This document shows positions 30,115 through 43,000 of a DNA stretch of 64,000 nucleotides, piece by piece. The position numbers were made by a program, and so were the translations under genes. How positions within the stretch are numbered: the first letter of the stretch is position 1; each line of letters starts with the position of its first letter. The stretch spans positions 27,981 through 91,980 of the forward strand of contig JAUCBJ010000295.1 of the NCBI GenBank assembly GCA_032718475.1. The letters run 5' to 3'. Below the pieces are notes generated by a model. That model searched no databases, had not been told where the DNA came from, and saw only the letters and a list, made by a program, of their open reading frames with translations. This DNA comes from Nemertoderma westbladi (Eukaryota > Xenacoelomorpha > Nemertodermatida > Nemertodermatidae).

Positions 30115-31315
30115 TGTACGCGCTTTTGAAGACCTTTAGCAGTTTAACCTGCCAAAATTTATATGTCTTTGGTTTATGTTCAGACTTTAGAAGATGACAA
30201 ATATTTAATGCCAATAAACACAACATTAGCCGAAGCCAGCCTAGTGCGCGTCCATTCACCCGCTGGATATTCCCGGGAGACTGGGTTCGGATGGGGCTTA
30301 GTTTTTGTTATTGCAGTGAAGCCTACTGTATTATTCGATTGATCGTTAATAAATAATTTCTGACAAATATTATTCACTTTCGGGAAATATTAACAGTTCC
30401 TTTAGGACGTGGCGCTCTACCCAAGTAAACAGAGTTATGACTTATACTACACGCAACGGTAAGGCTTATAATTCACGTATAAGGCGCATTCTTTAGGAAA
30501 TGCTTTGTTATCGGTCACAATCATGCACACTACCGGTACCGCACAATACTGCACACTAATCTGCCGACCGTCAATGAATTTGATCACACATAAAGAGAAC
30601 AGCAATTGACCTATGTAGTGTCTATCAAATAGCATTAGGTTCACTACAAACCACGATAACATAAGTCGCAATTGTTATATATATAGCCTGTCTCTCTAAC
30701 CTGTAGTGTATCAAGAAAATTGGGAAATTTGGGTTCTTTATAGATGTTCTCCAAATAATAATATTCAACCAACTGATAAACACAACAGTAAATAGCATTA
30801 AGACGGTAGGTTAAGATATAATATGATTAGACTGTATGCTGATTGGGTCGATAACAGTTATACGTTCTATAATCTAAGCCTACTAATGTTTTACTAAAAG
30901 TCTGAAACAAGTCATTCCAAAAGCCGATGTTCTGGCGTAGGAGGAATAACAACACACACTGTCCTCTGTCCCTGTTGCAGGTATCTTTTACACAGAGAGG
31001 AATAGCTCTCATTGGCAGAACACCAGAATCCACAGGTTCCACGAATGTCTAAATGCCGAACTATCAGGATTTTGGCATCCCTTGGCCAGCACACAAAATG
31101 AGTCACTCCGCTCGGTTGTCCTGGTTGCATACTCTGCTGCTATAGCTCTGGTTGGCCGATAGGACATAGCAAAGAGCCCCTCGTACAGCAAATCAGCCAA
31201 TCAGCCGGTCGCTTGTATCATTCGAGTTAGTGAGCCTTTTAGAGTATTCCAGCGCCTGGGGGGAAACTGGATTGCAAAGCAAAAGGGCCAGTTATATCCC
31301 ACAGAAGCTTTTACA
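30115..31315 (-). repeat. BPE-1 5' LTR
   Basis: 1201 bp; matches the 3' LTR with about four substitutions (for example at 30422 versus 19451). If self-priming applies, transcription would start near 30861, making U3 about 30862-31315. Confidence 0.93.
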
Positions 31316-31456
31316 GAGAGTGCGGTGAGAAGAAGTAGACGAAGCCAAGATGATGTTCCAAAGTTAACATCTCGCCGTCCCCCAATTCTAGAATCCGATA
31401 CGGATTTTAGAAAGTTTAGGGAATGGCGGAATAATTACCATTTGAAGCGTAGCTGA
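31316..31456 (+). pseudogene. Fragment of a retroelement Gag-like reading frame
   Basis: Directly after the BPE-1 LTR an open frame of 46 codons contains DDVPKLTSRRPPILESDT and FRKFREWRNNYHLKRS before a TGA at 31454. This resembles the start of Gag core domains of other retrotransposons. It has no start codon and is cut by BPE-1, so it is probably an older element into which BPE-1 landed or with which it recombined. Confidence 0.35.
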
Positions 31457-32219
31457 TCAAACATATGTATGGTGTGCAGTATTATGTTAAAAGTCATTTA
31501 TCTACGAGAAATTAGCTTTGGATTTATTAATTATTTAATTACTTTTTCAACAAGTCAAGGCAACCATTACCACGAATGGAAGATAAATTTCGAAAATTTA
31601 CAAGCTAAAAAAAATATTTTTTTTTCTATTTTTGATGTTTAATAGAAGGGCTTCATGTTGTGACATCGGTTTTCACCATCGAGTATTTTTTTCACCACAA
31701 AACAGCACTTTTTCAAAATTTTAAATTTTTGAGGATGTGTTTTACTTTTTTAATATAAAAAATTATTTAAATTCCTTTGAAAATTTTCAATATTTTTATC
31801 GATAAAATATAAAATATGAAAAATTAAAAAAAATACCCCAGGGAAGGGTAAAGTCCAAAAATGATGCTTATAATATTTGTTGTGTAAACAAGAACAGTAG
31901 GCCTACTTTTTATGGCTGATATTCATGACTCTGTAAAAAACAACCTTTTTCTCAGTTTGTTGATTTAAACATTTTTCATCACTAAAATTCCTAATGGTTT
32001 TTTATTTTTCACTATATTTTCATCAAACAGGTACCAGAATGTTCGGCAACTTTAGGGCTACAATCGTCAATATCGGTTTTGTAAAACATGGCCAATTGGA
32101 TGTTCGAGGATCGATTTTGTCTATCTCAAAATATTTAATCCCCGAAATATCGCCAACATACCAAAACCCAGATTAATTTTTCAAAAGCAATAAATTTATA
32201 TCGAAATTACCATAGAAGA
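31457..32219. other. AT-rich noncoding interval
   Basis: Very AT-rich with A and T runs; no gene seen. Confidence 0.6.
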
Positions 32220-34646
32220 ATAGAAGAGAACCTACGTATCTACAGTACAGTAGGTCCATCCATTTGGCAAACACTTAGACAGATAACTTCAACCCAGGTA
32301 GAAGATAACCTACGTATCTACAGTACAGTAGGTCCATCCATTGGGCAAACACTTAGACAGATAACGTCAACCCAGGTAGAAGATAACCTACGTATCTACA
32401 GTACAGTAGGTCCATCCATTGTGCAAACACTTAGACAGATAACTTCGACCGGGTAGAAGATAACCTACGTATCTACAGTACAGTAGGTCCATCCATTGGG
32501 CAAACACTTAGACAGATAACTTCAACCCGGGTAGAAGATAACCTACGTATCTACAGTACAGTAGGTCCATCCATTTGGCAAACACTTAGACAGATAACTT
32601 CAACCCAGGTAGAAGATAACCTACGTATCTACAGTACAGTAGGTCCATCCATTGGGCAAACACTTAGACAGATAACTTCAACCCAGGTAGAAGATAACCT
32701 ACGTATCTACAGTACAGTAGGTCCATCCATTGTGCAAACACTTAGACAGATAACTTCAACCCAGGTAGAAGATAACCTACGTATCTACAGTACAGTAGGT
32801 CCATCCATTGGGCAAACACTTAGACAGATAACTTCAACCCAGGTAGAAGATAACCTACGTATCTACAGTACAGTAGGTCCATCCATTGTGCAAACACTTA
32901 GACAGATAACTTCAACCCAGGTAGAAGATAACCTACGTATCTACAGTACAGTAGGTCCATCCATTGTGCAAACACTTAGACAGATAACTTCAACCCAGGT
33001 AGAAGATACCCTACGTATCTACAGTACAGTAGGTCCATCCATTGTGCAAACACTTAGACAGATAACTTCAACCCAGGTAGAAGATAACCTACGTATCTAC
33101 AGTACAGTAGGTCCATCCATTGGGCAAACACTTAGACAGATAACTTCAACCCAGGTAGAAGATAACCAACGTATCTACAGTACAGTAGGTCCATCCATTG
33201 TGCAAACACTTAGACAGATAACTTCAACCCAGGTAGAAGATAACCTACGTATCTACAGTACAGTAGGTCCATCCATTGGGCAAACACTTAGACAGATAAC
33301 TTCAACTCAGGTAGAAGATAACCTACGTATCTACAGTACAGTAGGTCCATCCATTGGGCAAACACTTAGACAGATAACTTCAACCCAGGTAGAAGATAAC
33401 CAACGTATCTACAGTACAGTAGGTCCATCCATTGTGCAAACACTTAGACAGATAACTTCAACCCAGGTAGAAGATAACCTACGTATCTACAGTACAGTAG
33501 ATCCATGCATTGGGCAAACACTTAGACAGATAACTTCAACCCAGGTAGAAGATAACCTACGTATCTACAGTACAGTAGGTCCATCCATTGGGCAAACACT
33601 TAGACAGATAACTTCAACCCAGGTAGAAGATACCCTACGTATCTACAGTACAGTAGGTCCATCCATTGTGCAAACACTTAGACAGATAACTTCAACCCAG
33701 GTAGAAGATAACCTACGTATCTACAGTACAGTAGATCCATGCATTGGGCAAACACTTAGACAGATAACTTCAACCCAGGTAGAAGATAACCTACGTATCT
33801 ACAGTACAGTAGGTCCATCCATTGGGCAAACACTTAGACAGATAACTTCAACCCAGGTAGAAGATAACCTACGTATCTACAGTACAGTAGGTCCATCCAT
33901 TGGGCAAACACTTAGACAGATAACTTCAACCCAGGTAGAAGATAACCAACGTATCTACAGTACAGTAGGTCCATCCATTGTGCAAACACTTAGACAGATA
34001 ACTTCAACCCAGGTAGAAGATAACCTACGTATCTACAGTACAGTAGGTCCATCCATTGGGCAAACACTTAGACAGATAACTTCAACTCAGGTAGAAGATA
34101 ACCTACGTATCTACAGTACAGTAGGTCCATCCATTGGGCAAACACTTAGACAGATAACTTCAACCCAGGTAGAAGATAACCAACGTATCTACAGTACAGT
34201 AGGTCCATCCATTGTGCAAACACTTAGACAGATAATTTCAACCCAGGTAGAAGATAACCTACGTATCTACAGTACAGTAGGTCCATCCATTGGGCAAACA
34301 CTTAGACAGATAACTTCAACCCGGGTAGAAGATACCCTACGTATCTACAGTACAGTAGGTCCATCCATTGTGCAAACACTTAGACAGATAACTTCAACCC
34401 AGGTAGAAGATAACCTACGTATCTACAGTACAGTAGGTCCATCCATTGTGCAAACACTTAGACAGATAACTTCAACCCAGGTAGAAGATAACCTACGTAT
34501 CTACAGTACAGTAGGTCCATACATTTGGCAAACACTTAGACAGATAACTTCAACCCAGGTAGAAGATAACCTACGTATCTACAGTACAGTAGATCCATGC
34601 ATTGGGCAAACACTTAGACAGATAACTTCAACCCAGGTAGAAGATA
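32220..34646. repeat. 78-bp satellite array, about 31 copies
   Basis: Unit of 78 bp starting CTACGTATCTACAGTACAGT. Variant sites (GGGCAA/GTGCAA, CCTACG/CCAACG, GGTCCATCC/GATCCATGC, CCCAGG/CTCAGG) show higher-order structure: 33121-33480 recurs at 33901-34260 with one difference, an offset of exactly ten units (780 bp), and another block recurs after three units. Because 78 is divisible by three and the unit lacks a stop in one frame, a 644-codon open frame exists from 32732; it is not evidence for a protein. Confidence 0.95.
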
Positions 34647-34770
34647 CATTTATTTATACAATGTAAAAACAATAACAAATAAAAACAATGTATATAGGTA
34701 TATTGTCCAAAATAACATTTAGGATTACCCCTAAAGCTTTCCAGCTTGGTGTTTGCAGCTTTGCAGGTGG
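34647..34770 (-). mobile_element. 3' tail of the same LINE family, antisense
   Basis: Read on the minus strand it gives GGGGTAATCCTAAATGTTAT, then TGTTATTGTTTTTACATTG and ATAAATAAATG, matching the 3' ends at 15294-15402 and 50155-50262. The tail abuts the 78-bp satellite, so the insertion probably targeted or bounds the array. Confidence 0.65.
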
Positions 34771-35227
34771 TATAGTATTACTGATCCTTATTCATGAGGT
34801 ATTTTACAAATAAATAAACGCTTCTAAATGTATACAAAATTTGAAAAAGCCCAGTTCCACAACAAGTGCTATATTTTTTGAACAAAAGGGTTTACGATAA
34901 GCTATCCATACTCAGTTTTCATAATAAAAGATCATAGATAATTGCGTTAAAATTGCATTGAGGCGGCGGCATCTTTGTTTCTCTAAGGAAGGCTTACCAC
35001 CGGTATGCATTAATAATATTATATTTCTGCTTATCTCTTATGATGTAATTTAGTTACTGAATGCAAACCGAACGTTAATGAAGCGTTTATATGAAGGCAA
35101 ACCATAGGTTTTATGCAATTATTACAGGAGGCCTGCCTACATTGTTAATTAAAGTTCTTTCACTGCACAATTGTATTACAAATAAATTATAAACATAACT
35201 ATATCTGAAGTTAAACAAACAAGAATA
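34771..35227 (+). other. 5' flank and 5' UTR of the membrane-protein gene
   Basis: The last 100 bp are similar to the sequence before the paralogue at 57375, including AAGTTAAACAAACAAGAATA directly before both ATG codons. This supports a transcribed leader. No TATA box stands out. Confidence 0.45.
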
Positions 35228-35534
35228 ATGGGAGCGAATACTATATATTGTTATATAATATTTAGTATCATTTACTTCTGCATATCCTGTGTATCCGCCG
35301 GGAGTAAGGAGGAAGCTATTGGAGTCTTTGCATATCAGAATATACCGGAAGTAAGGGATGCCGTTGATGAACAGGCGGAAACCCAAGCGTCTTTGTTGAC
35401 AATGGGGCTCGGCCTTGGTTTGGGAGGGATAGTCTTTATCATACTCGTTAGCATTCTCTGCTGCTTCTGCTGTGGTTGCTGTTGTTGGGCAGGACGCAGA
35501 GGAGGAGTCACTCAAACTGTTCAAGTAGTTCAAA
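35228..35534 (+). CDS. Small single-pass membrane protein, exon 1
   Basis: ATG at 35228; 102 codons plus one base up to the donor A/GTTAGT at 35535. Encodes a signal peptide (MGANTIYCYIIFSIIYFCIS, cleavage likely after VSA), a short ectodomain of about 35 residues without cysteine, a transmembrane helix (GLGLGLGGIVFIILVSIL), and a juxtamembrane cluster CCFCCGCCCW that is probably palmitoylated. Joined to exon 2 the protein has about 180 residues with a cytosolic tail. The general layout recalls Shisa/CYYR1-type adaptors, but the cysteine-rich ectodomain that defines Shisa is missing, so I do not assign a family. A paralogue lies at 57375. BPE-2 is inserted antisense in the intron. Confidence 0.75.
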
Positions 35535-35810
35535 GTTAGTATTCCTTGTTACCTGATCTTGTTTAAGCGTACAATTACGTACGCAGCTGCAGGTAGGAAC
35601 GCAACCATTGCATCAGACCAGCAGACGCGCTCAATAATGGTTCGAAATAGCTTAGACTAACTGGCTAACGGATAGAATATTAGAATATCTGGGATCAAAT
35701 TTACTGAGTATTTTGTTAAAGTTTTTATCGAATCGATTATAATTTTTATAAATGGATTTTGCAAATTCATCATTGAGCTATAATTTACCTATTTATATCT
35801 ATTTACCTAT

Positions 35811-37009
35811 TGTTCGCGCTTTCAGACCTTTGGCAGTTTAACCCGCCAAATTAAGATGTCTTCTAGATATTAAATCGCTTTTTAGCCTATGACAAGTATT
35901 TGATTCACTACACTAGTCGAAACCAATCCGTGCGCGACCATTCACCCGCTGGATATTCCCGGGAGATTGGGTTCGACGGTTTAATTTTATTGCTATGTAA
36001 GCTTAATGTATTATTCGACTGACAGTATTATATAATCTCTGACAATATTATTCACCTTCGGGAATATTAACAGTTCCTTTAGGACGTGGCGCTTTATCTA
36101 TATAAACAGAGTTATGACTTAAACTACTCACAACGATATGGCTCAATTATAATTAACATATATGGCGCATTCTTTAGGAATGCTTCTTTAACAGACTCAC
36201 TCATACGCAATGCTGCACAATACTGCACACTAATCTGCCAATCTTCACTGATTTTAGTCACATATAAAAGGAACACAGACTGACTCATGTAGGGTCTACC
36301 AAATAACATTAGATTCACTTCAAACCACTTTAACATAAGTCACAATCGTTATTGGTAACCTTTCTCTCTTACCTTCGGTATATCAAGAATATTGGGTTTT
36401 CGGGGTTATTTCTCGTTATTCCAAATATAATAATTCATCAACCATATTATGAAGAACTGACAGTAAATAGCAGTATAACAATATAAAAGTATGCACAGTG
36501 TTACACAGTATGCAGTGTATGCAGTACCGCAGTATGCAGTGATTACGAAATTGCAGTTAAAGGATATATGTCCTTATAATTAAACCTACTAGTGTTGAGC
36601 TAAAAAGCATAAAACATAAAACACTAAAAAGCCGTTCTTTCGTGGCTTTGAAAAACTCGTGACTACTGCTCTGTACGAGGATACCAACTCCCTTATTCCA
36701 CGAAGCTCCCGTTCAACACAGAGAAAGAGCAGTGAGATAGGAAATTTTCAGTTCAGCAGCTCTGTGATAGGTCAAAATCAAGGCTAACTCAAATTCTATT
36801 GGGAGATACAAAAACAAGGCTATGACGCAACCTCCCTAGGCTTGTTGGCCGATTAAACAGAGCCCAGATGCCTGCGTACAGCAAATCAGCCAATAAGCTG
36901 GTAACTTGCACTATTTTTAGCTGTAGATCACTTTGAGAGTATTCTTAGCGACTGGGGGGGAACTGGCCAACAAGGCAAACGAATCAGTTATCCCACAAAA
37001 GCTTTTACA
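35811..37009 (-). repeat. BPE-2 3' LTR
   Basis: Starts TGTTCGCGCT and ends GCTTTTACA on the plus strand; identical to the other LTR at a 10,500-bp offset. Contains a short cluster of CAGTATGCAGTG repeats around 36500-36545. Confidence 0.95.
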
Positions 37010-37087
37010 CCGCTCCCAGAAAATGGGATTTAAGTCTATAAAATATACAAAATCACAGTTTCTAAAATATAAAAATACTCTAAACAG

Positions 37088-38418
37088 TTAGTCTTTCTTG
37101 CGCGGACGGCGTTTACGCAGTTTCTTGAGGCTAGCAAGAGTCCTTTTCTCTTTGGGGGGAGCCACTTTACTAGGAGGGCCATAACTCCTGGGTGAAGGGT
37201 GCAATATGATTGCATTAAAAGGTTTGGGTTTACGGTCGGTGTCTCGTCCATTTCGATATGCTTCTCCTCGAGCTGATTTTCCTCCGCTTGTCATGGGATA
37301 CGTTCGTCCAAAACTCTTGCAGAGAATAGGGTTTTCTAAGCTTGATATCTTCTTTGAGATTCGAGGTTTCCCAATCGAACTGAGATAAGGCCAATTCGTT
37401 TATCGATTGGACTTACTATTATAACTTACGTTTATCTGAACAAACGCAGGTTTCCTTTTTGATCTTTATAGAATAGCGTTTAACTCGTTTCGTACAACGC
37501 TCTCCTTCATCTTGATGAGGGGTTGTATCGCGTTAGACGTGGACGACCATACAGTTGGATAGTGATATTAGGTGTCCGCGTCACAATCCGGCTAGGTAAG
37601 ATGGGCGGCTAGCTAGAAATCACTGTCAGAGTGTTACCGATTAATTGTTAGGGTAGCACTAGATCTTTGAACAGTGAATACAGTCCGCGAGGATCCGCGA
37701 CACCACCAGGATCGCAGGTCTGAGGTCCAACTAAGGAATGAGGAGGTTTGACCGAGTATTCCGGGACTCTGATCGTAGGTTTACTCTAGGATCGTTAGGG
37801 CCGAGTGAGCATAGGTGATACGTCAAACAAGTTTCGCTCGAAACTCCAGTAAATATAACGAACACAACTGTGTTTATCACAACGTTTCCGTGGATGTTTA
37901 TGTCTTTCCGTTTATTGGCTGGATCTAGGGCATTTACCGTAATAATACCAAAGACGCACGTTTGGTAGGGGAAACGCGGATGATATTTATTTGTTGTTAC
38001 AATGCTTCTATCAAGAATTCCAAATATATGTTGGAGTTACCGCGTTTATTTGTTTCTTTAATGTCTTTTCTTTCGAGCCGATTTCGAATAGAATTTTCGC
38101 ATTCGAATTTCAGCTTATGGTTCCGACTCCTCTGGGCAGGATATATAGTCGACATAGTCCGTATTGTGTAAATTGATAGAATGACCAGTAGTTAAGAAGC
38201 CCATATACGTACCATTACGCTGCGTATATCGAGCGGTGAATTTCTTATAGTCCAACTCACGCGTGAGCTGCTCTTGGGACATTGGCGGTTCGATATAACG
38301 ACCATCATCCTTCGTAGTAGTTGGACTAGTATCACCGCGTATCAAGCTATCAACAAACGTTTGAAAGTAGAATATATCGTTCCCCGATACCAAGACCATC
38401 TTCTATCAACTCCGTCAT
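37088..38418 (-). pseudogene. BPE-2 ORF2 relic, internally deleted
   Basis: Begins like BPE-1 ORF2 at 38416-38418 (MTELIEDGLGI) and includes the block PPMSQEQLTRELDYKKFTAR, but frames shift and the zinc-knuckle part is deleted. The basic tail RKRRPRKKD remains with its stop at 37088. Since the element moved recently with this lesion, its own ORF2 is not needed in cis. Confidence 0.65.
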
Positions 38419-40075
38419 ATCTGCTATATATGAGTTTATCCATATTATAATGAGTTTATATTTAGGCGAGCGGGCGTCGCTGCCTACCCAATCAACCCCC
38501 GGACAGTACGAGATCCTCAGCGCCGATGTGTCGTCGCCGCTGTACTTTCGCCAACGACGTAGCCGCACAACGACAACGACAACCGGCACAAGTCACTCGA
38601 CTGTCCGTCCCAAAGGCTTAGATGTACTTCAGGTTTTCCTTGGAGAGTTAGGTTACTTTTACGATTGCGACTAGCTACTGTAAACACACCTTAGCAGTAA
38701 CATTCACCTATAAACTCACAAATACCACACACACCACTTGTCACAAATTACACACATTCGGGCCATTTGTCCGTTAGTCAATGCCTTCCAGAATGTCACT
38801 GTATTATTATGTATCCTTGGATACTAGTAGTGCGCTATTTATTCCCTATGCTATTCAATGGGACAAGCTTTCTATTGTTCTTTTAACTCAATTCTAATTC
38901 TAGCGTGGTTGTTGCTATGGTGACATTATGCAAAGCTAGCGGTAGAATTAGAGTAATTCCAATGCATACAGATCTGGGATGTTATTTAATAGTATTCTTT
39001 AATAGTCAATGTTCTGTTTTATACATGACTTTATGAATTTTATCGGCTATTGACTATGTTTGGGAGACTTTCACACACTCATACGCATGATAAGATAAAT
39101 CTCCGCTCCCTTGATCTATTAATTAATGGAATTTTGGGAACTTTATAAATTGCGTAAAAATGGCAATTTATTAAATTCATTAAAAGGCATGAATTTAAAT
39201 TTATTCCCTGAAATTTTATTATTTGACAACTAAATGGACATATTTTGATTCTAGAACATGTCTGGGGACACAAGATCCTTAATTCTATGACCATTGTCTT
39301 TTTAAGAATATCGGTAAATGCTACGATATCTTAATTGACTAGAATTATTGCAGGATCTGAAATTTACAGATTTTGATTTATTAGATTTTGCAAATATTAA
39401 TTAATTAATATTTGAGATGGGCACCGATTTATTCCAGAACTTGTCTGGGGACGTTAACCACTGATTCTAGAATTTGTCTTTCAAGTATATCGGTGGGTGC
39501 CGCGATATCTTAATCGACTAGAATTACAGATGGTCAAAGGGTTTAACAGATTTATTTTGCGTTATACGCTACTGTTAAAGGGACATCACGATACTATATG
39601 TATTATTTAATATACGGTATGAGAGCAATATCGCACGAAGCAATGTCAGTGTGAAGAGGCAAGTCGTTTCCAAGGTCTACCCAGAGCTTGGTTTAGCCGA
39701 GACACAAGGATCTGAACTTTGCATTCCTAATACTCTGCCTACCAATAATACTTGAATATAGTAGTGGCTTTATTGTACTTTAATAAGTACGGACATTTCA
39801 TCTTACTGTAGTTACGTATTTGTAATGTAATACGGACAGTAAGGAAAGAGGAAAAGAATTATTTCTTGCCGTCGCATTAAATATAATATATACGTAATTA
39901 AGTAATAAACGCGAATATATATTGCACTAATCTACTAAATAATCGCTAAAATAACATTCTACTGAATAAAATTAAAGAAAACGATTATAATAGAATTACA
40001 TAGTAATACATACATAAATATAAAAATAATAAAATAATATAAAATAATAGAGTCACACACCCACTCCATATGTTG
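38419..40075 (-). other. BPE-2 noncoding block after Gag-protease
   Basis: AT-rich, no ORF, closely similar to 22030-23658 of BPE-1 including the TGTCTGGGGAC and GCGATATCTTAAT boxes. Confidence 0.6.
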
Positions 40076-43000
40076 TTACGTTATGGAGTCCCTAGATGTT
40101 TGAAGGATTAGGGAGGTGGTCGTGGGAAGAGAATCTTGCCTTCCACAGTTTCCGGAGAGTCCTCCATTCCCTTCCGATAAACACAAACGACCGACTGGGT
40201 GATTGAGTCGCTGCATCCTGAATACAATTCCAGGTTTCCTCTTCGTCCTGGAATAGTGACGATAGAAACATCGCTCAAAGTATATGACGGCGTCACAAAG
40301 CCGATTCCAGGAGCTATAGTGGTCCGTCGCTCTCTGCAGGAGAGGTGAGAGTCCCTGCGAGACGTCTGATGTTCCAGAGCTCCAATAGCTCTCTCTGATC
40401 TTCATGAAGGATCCACTCGCGGAGGGGAGGCCCAGATCCACGGCGTCGTCCCTGGCAACATGTAATACCGACAGATCTATCCCGGGTTCAAATAACTCCG
40501 ATCCACCCGTCCGGGTTTCAGGTTCGACTTTCTCCGCTCCCTTGGCTGGTCTAATCTCAGTCGGAGTAAGATGGGAAGGCCATTCATTCTCCTTACTCAG
40601 GAAGTCGGGTTCACCTAACCGGTCTATAGTATCTGTCAGTTCTTGAGGAGTTGCTCCTCTGGAAGCGATGTCCGTTGGATTAAACTTCTTGGGGCAATAT
40701 CTCCATTGATCTACATTGGAGCTAAGATTGTCATTATCTGAGGAGTGTGGTGTTCCCTCAGTTGGGTCGTCTCCCTCACTAGTATCATCTTCCCATTCAC
40801 TCACCTGGCAGACGCGATCTTGAAGCAGTCTTTCCCTGAGCGTTCTACCGGAAGGTCCAGTAAGGTACCAACCTACTCTAGTTCTTACCGCATAGGTCTG
40901 TAGTGGCTGCGGTTGAGCAGGCCGTTTCTCTAATGTCTCCAGCGCCTCATGCGCGTTTTGGCCGATGAGTATTTGCACTCCAGGATAATCAGTCTGGAAT
41001 CGAGGTATGTTAAGATGTTGGATGCTCTCATCCTCGTCCCAATTATAAAGGTCTGCTTGAGTAGTAGCGAAGTTCTTTATAGCCACCATTTTCACTGACC
41101 TGATGCTATGTTCTCCTAGTTCGTCCTGGGGGGTGGACAACTCACCTATATAATAGTCGGCAGCTACAGTAGAATTCCAAACCTGCATGATCCCTGACAG
41201 GTTTAGCTTGGTTCGGAACTTGGGTTGTCCAGCAAAGATGACTTCGGCTAGTTCCCTATCGATGAATGTTCCTGTGCTACCGGAGTCCAGGAGGGCGTTC
41301 ACTATATAGCTCTTCTGAGGTCCGTGGACCCGTAACTGGACTACAGGAAATTCTCGGATTCCTATATTGGAAGTTGGCGCTTTCCAAGATGGTTGTTGAT
41401 CGGAAGTAGTTAAGGTAAGGTCGCTGTCTGTGTCTTTCTCATACACGAGTGCTCGATACACTGCGGTGGTGTTTATTAGGTAACAGGATTCGTTTTGGTC
41501 GGAGAACTCGTCCGTATAGAATCCTTCCATCTCAGATTGATCAGTGTCGTTCACATCACTGAATTGGACATGTAGTTCGGACTCACTTACCTGACTCGGG
41601 CTGTTTCGTTCGAATTCCGTGTGCAACAAGATATGATGTTTTGCGCCGCACTTTGCACACCTTGCGTCGGAGTTACAGGTTCGCCGTTGGTGTCCTCGTC
41701 TGAGGCAATTATAACACAACCGCTTATCCCACATGACTTCACGTCTATCCTTTAGTGATTTCCTCAGGAATTTATCACACGCATTTAAACGGTGGGGCCC
41801 GTCGCACAGCACACATTTCGGCTTGATGTTACTTACTTTAACCTGTGCTATGTGGTGCACACTTGTTCTTTCCTCGGGCTTTCTCACCTGAATTCTTTTA
41901 GGAGACGTAGGAAGGGTTTTTTGTACCGGTTCCCTTCTGTCATTGGGTCGAGACTCGGATTTACTTACCTGATCTTTAGGCATTTTATTGACATAATAAG
42001 ATCTGTCAGTGTCTTTCCCGCTGTCCTCTCCTTGAGAAGTTTGGCTTTCACCGTCGTCGGTATAACATACTGGTGTTACCCTTCTCCTAGAAACGGGTTT
42101 CTCACTTACCTTGTTTTCCAATGTCTTCTCTCTGGACTGCCTTAGGAGCTGTAATTTCACTTCTCCATCTAAGAATGACATGAGATCAGCCATGGTAGGG
42201 TCTCGTCGTTGTTGTTCCATCATATATAACACTTTCTTATCCCAGCGTGTACCTACTCCACCCTTCGGTAAAGCAGAAGCCACTGCTCTAATAACCATAG
42301 CACTCTGATACTCATGAGACTTACCTAGCCAATCTAATTGTCTGCAGATCTCCTGAATTTCATCGGAAAACTCTATAATCCCGCTGCTAATAAACTTTCG
42401 GGGCGCTACCAACTTTGCATACAAATACCCAGCTATGTTATTCCTATTACCATACCTGATGTTTAGTGTATCCCAAACTTGTCTTAATCCGTCTGGATGT
42501 CCAATAAACCTTAACGCCATTAACTTGGGAGATCCTTCCAAGCACTCGATGAGGTATCTAAGTTTTTCTCCATTAGATAGTACGGAGTTCTGTATGTTAT
42601 CTTTGTAATATTCATTAAAAGGTAACCATTTCATCTCATCTCCATTGAACTTGACGATCTCTCCCACCTTTACCGCTTGCCGGGCTTCGGTTCTAGCCAT
42701 TTGACGCGTAAAACTTTCTTGGGCCATCGTGTTATTTAATATCGAGTTATTGGTATATAAATTTCTCGGATTATGATCAGTTCTATAGGGAATGTCATTA
42801 TCAACAGGTCTATAATTACCCTTAATAGGGTTCACTATAGGAGTTTCTACTTCGCTAGCAGTATATATGCGTGTAGGCTCCACACCTTGCGCATGCGATA
42901 CTTCAGACCTAACGGGTTGACACATTGTTACAGAGGGTGGTGGTATACCCTTTTGGGTGTTTACTAATTTATCGCGTTCAAGCGCGATACTTTGCTGCAC

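Larger units (their letters stand above)
19144..31315 (-). mobile_element. BPE-1: full-length RT-less BEL/Pao element, 12.2 kb
   Basis: Two direct 1201-bp LTRs (19144-20344 and 30115-31315), TG...CA ended, with about four differences between them. They enclose a minus-strand Gag-protease ORF, a decayed ORF2 and long noncoding stretches. Reverse transcriptase, most of RNase H and integrase are absent. No 5-bp target duplication is found. It is closely related to BPE-2 throughout but has a clearly different LTR sequence. Confidence 0.92.

Noticed and set aside
32732-34666. 644-codon open frame with 26-residue repeats
   Set aside because: The 78-bp satellite unit is divisible by three and lacks stops in that frame; earlier copies with a 1-bp loss break it, and no selection is visible.
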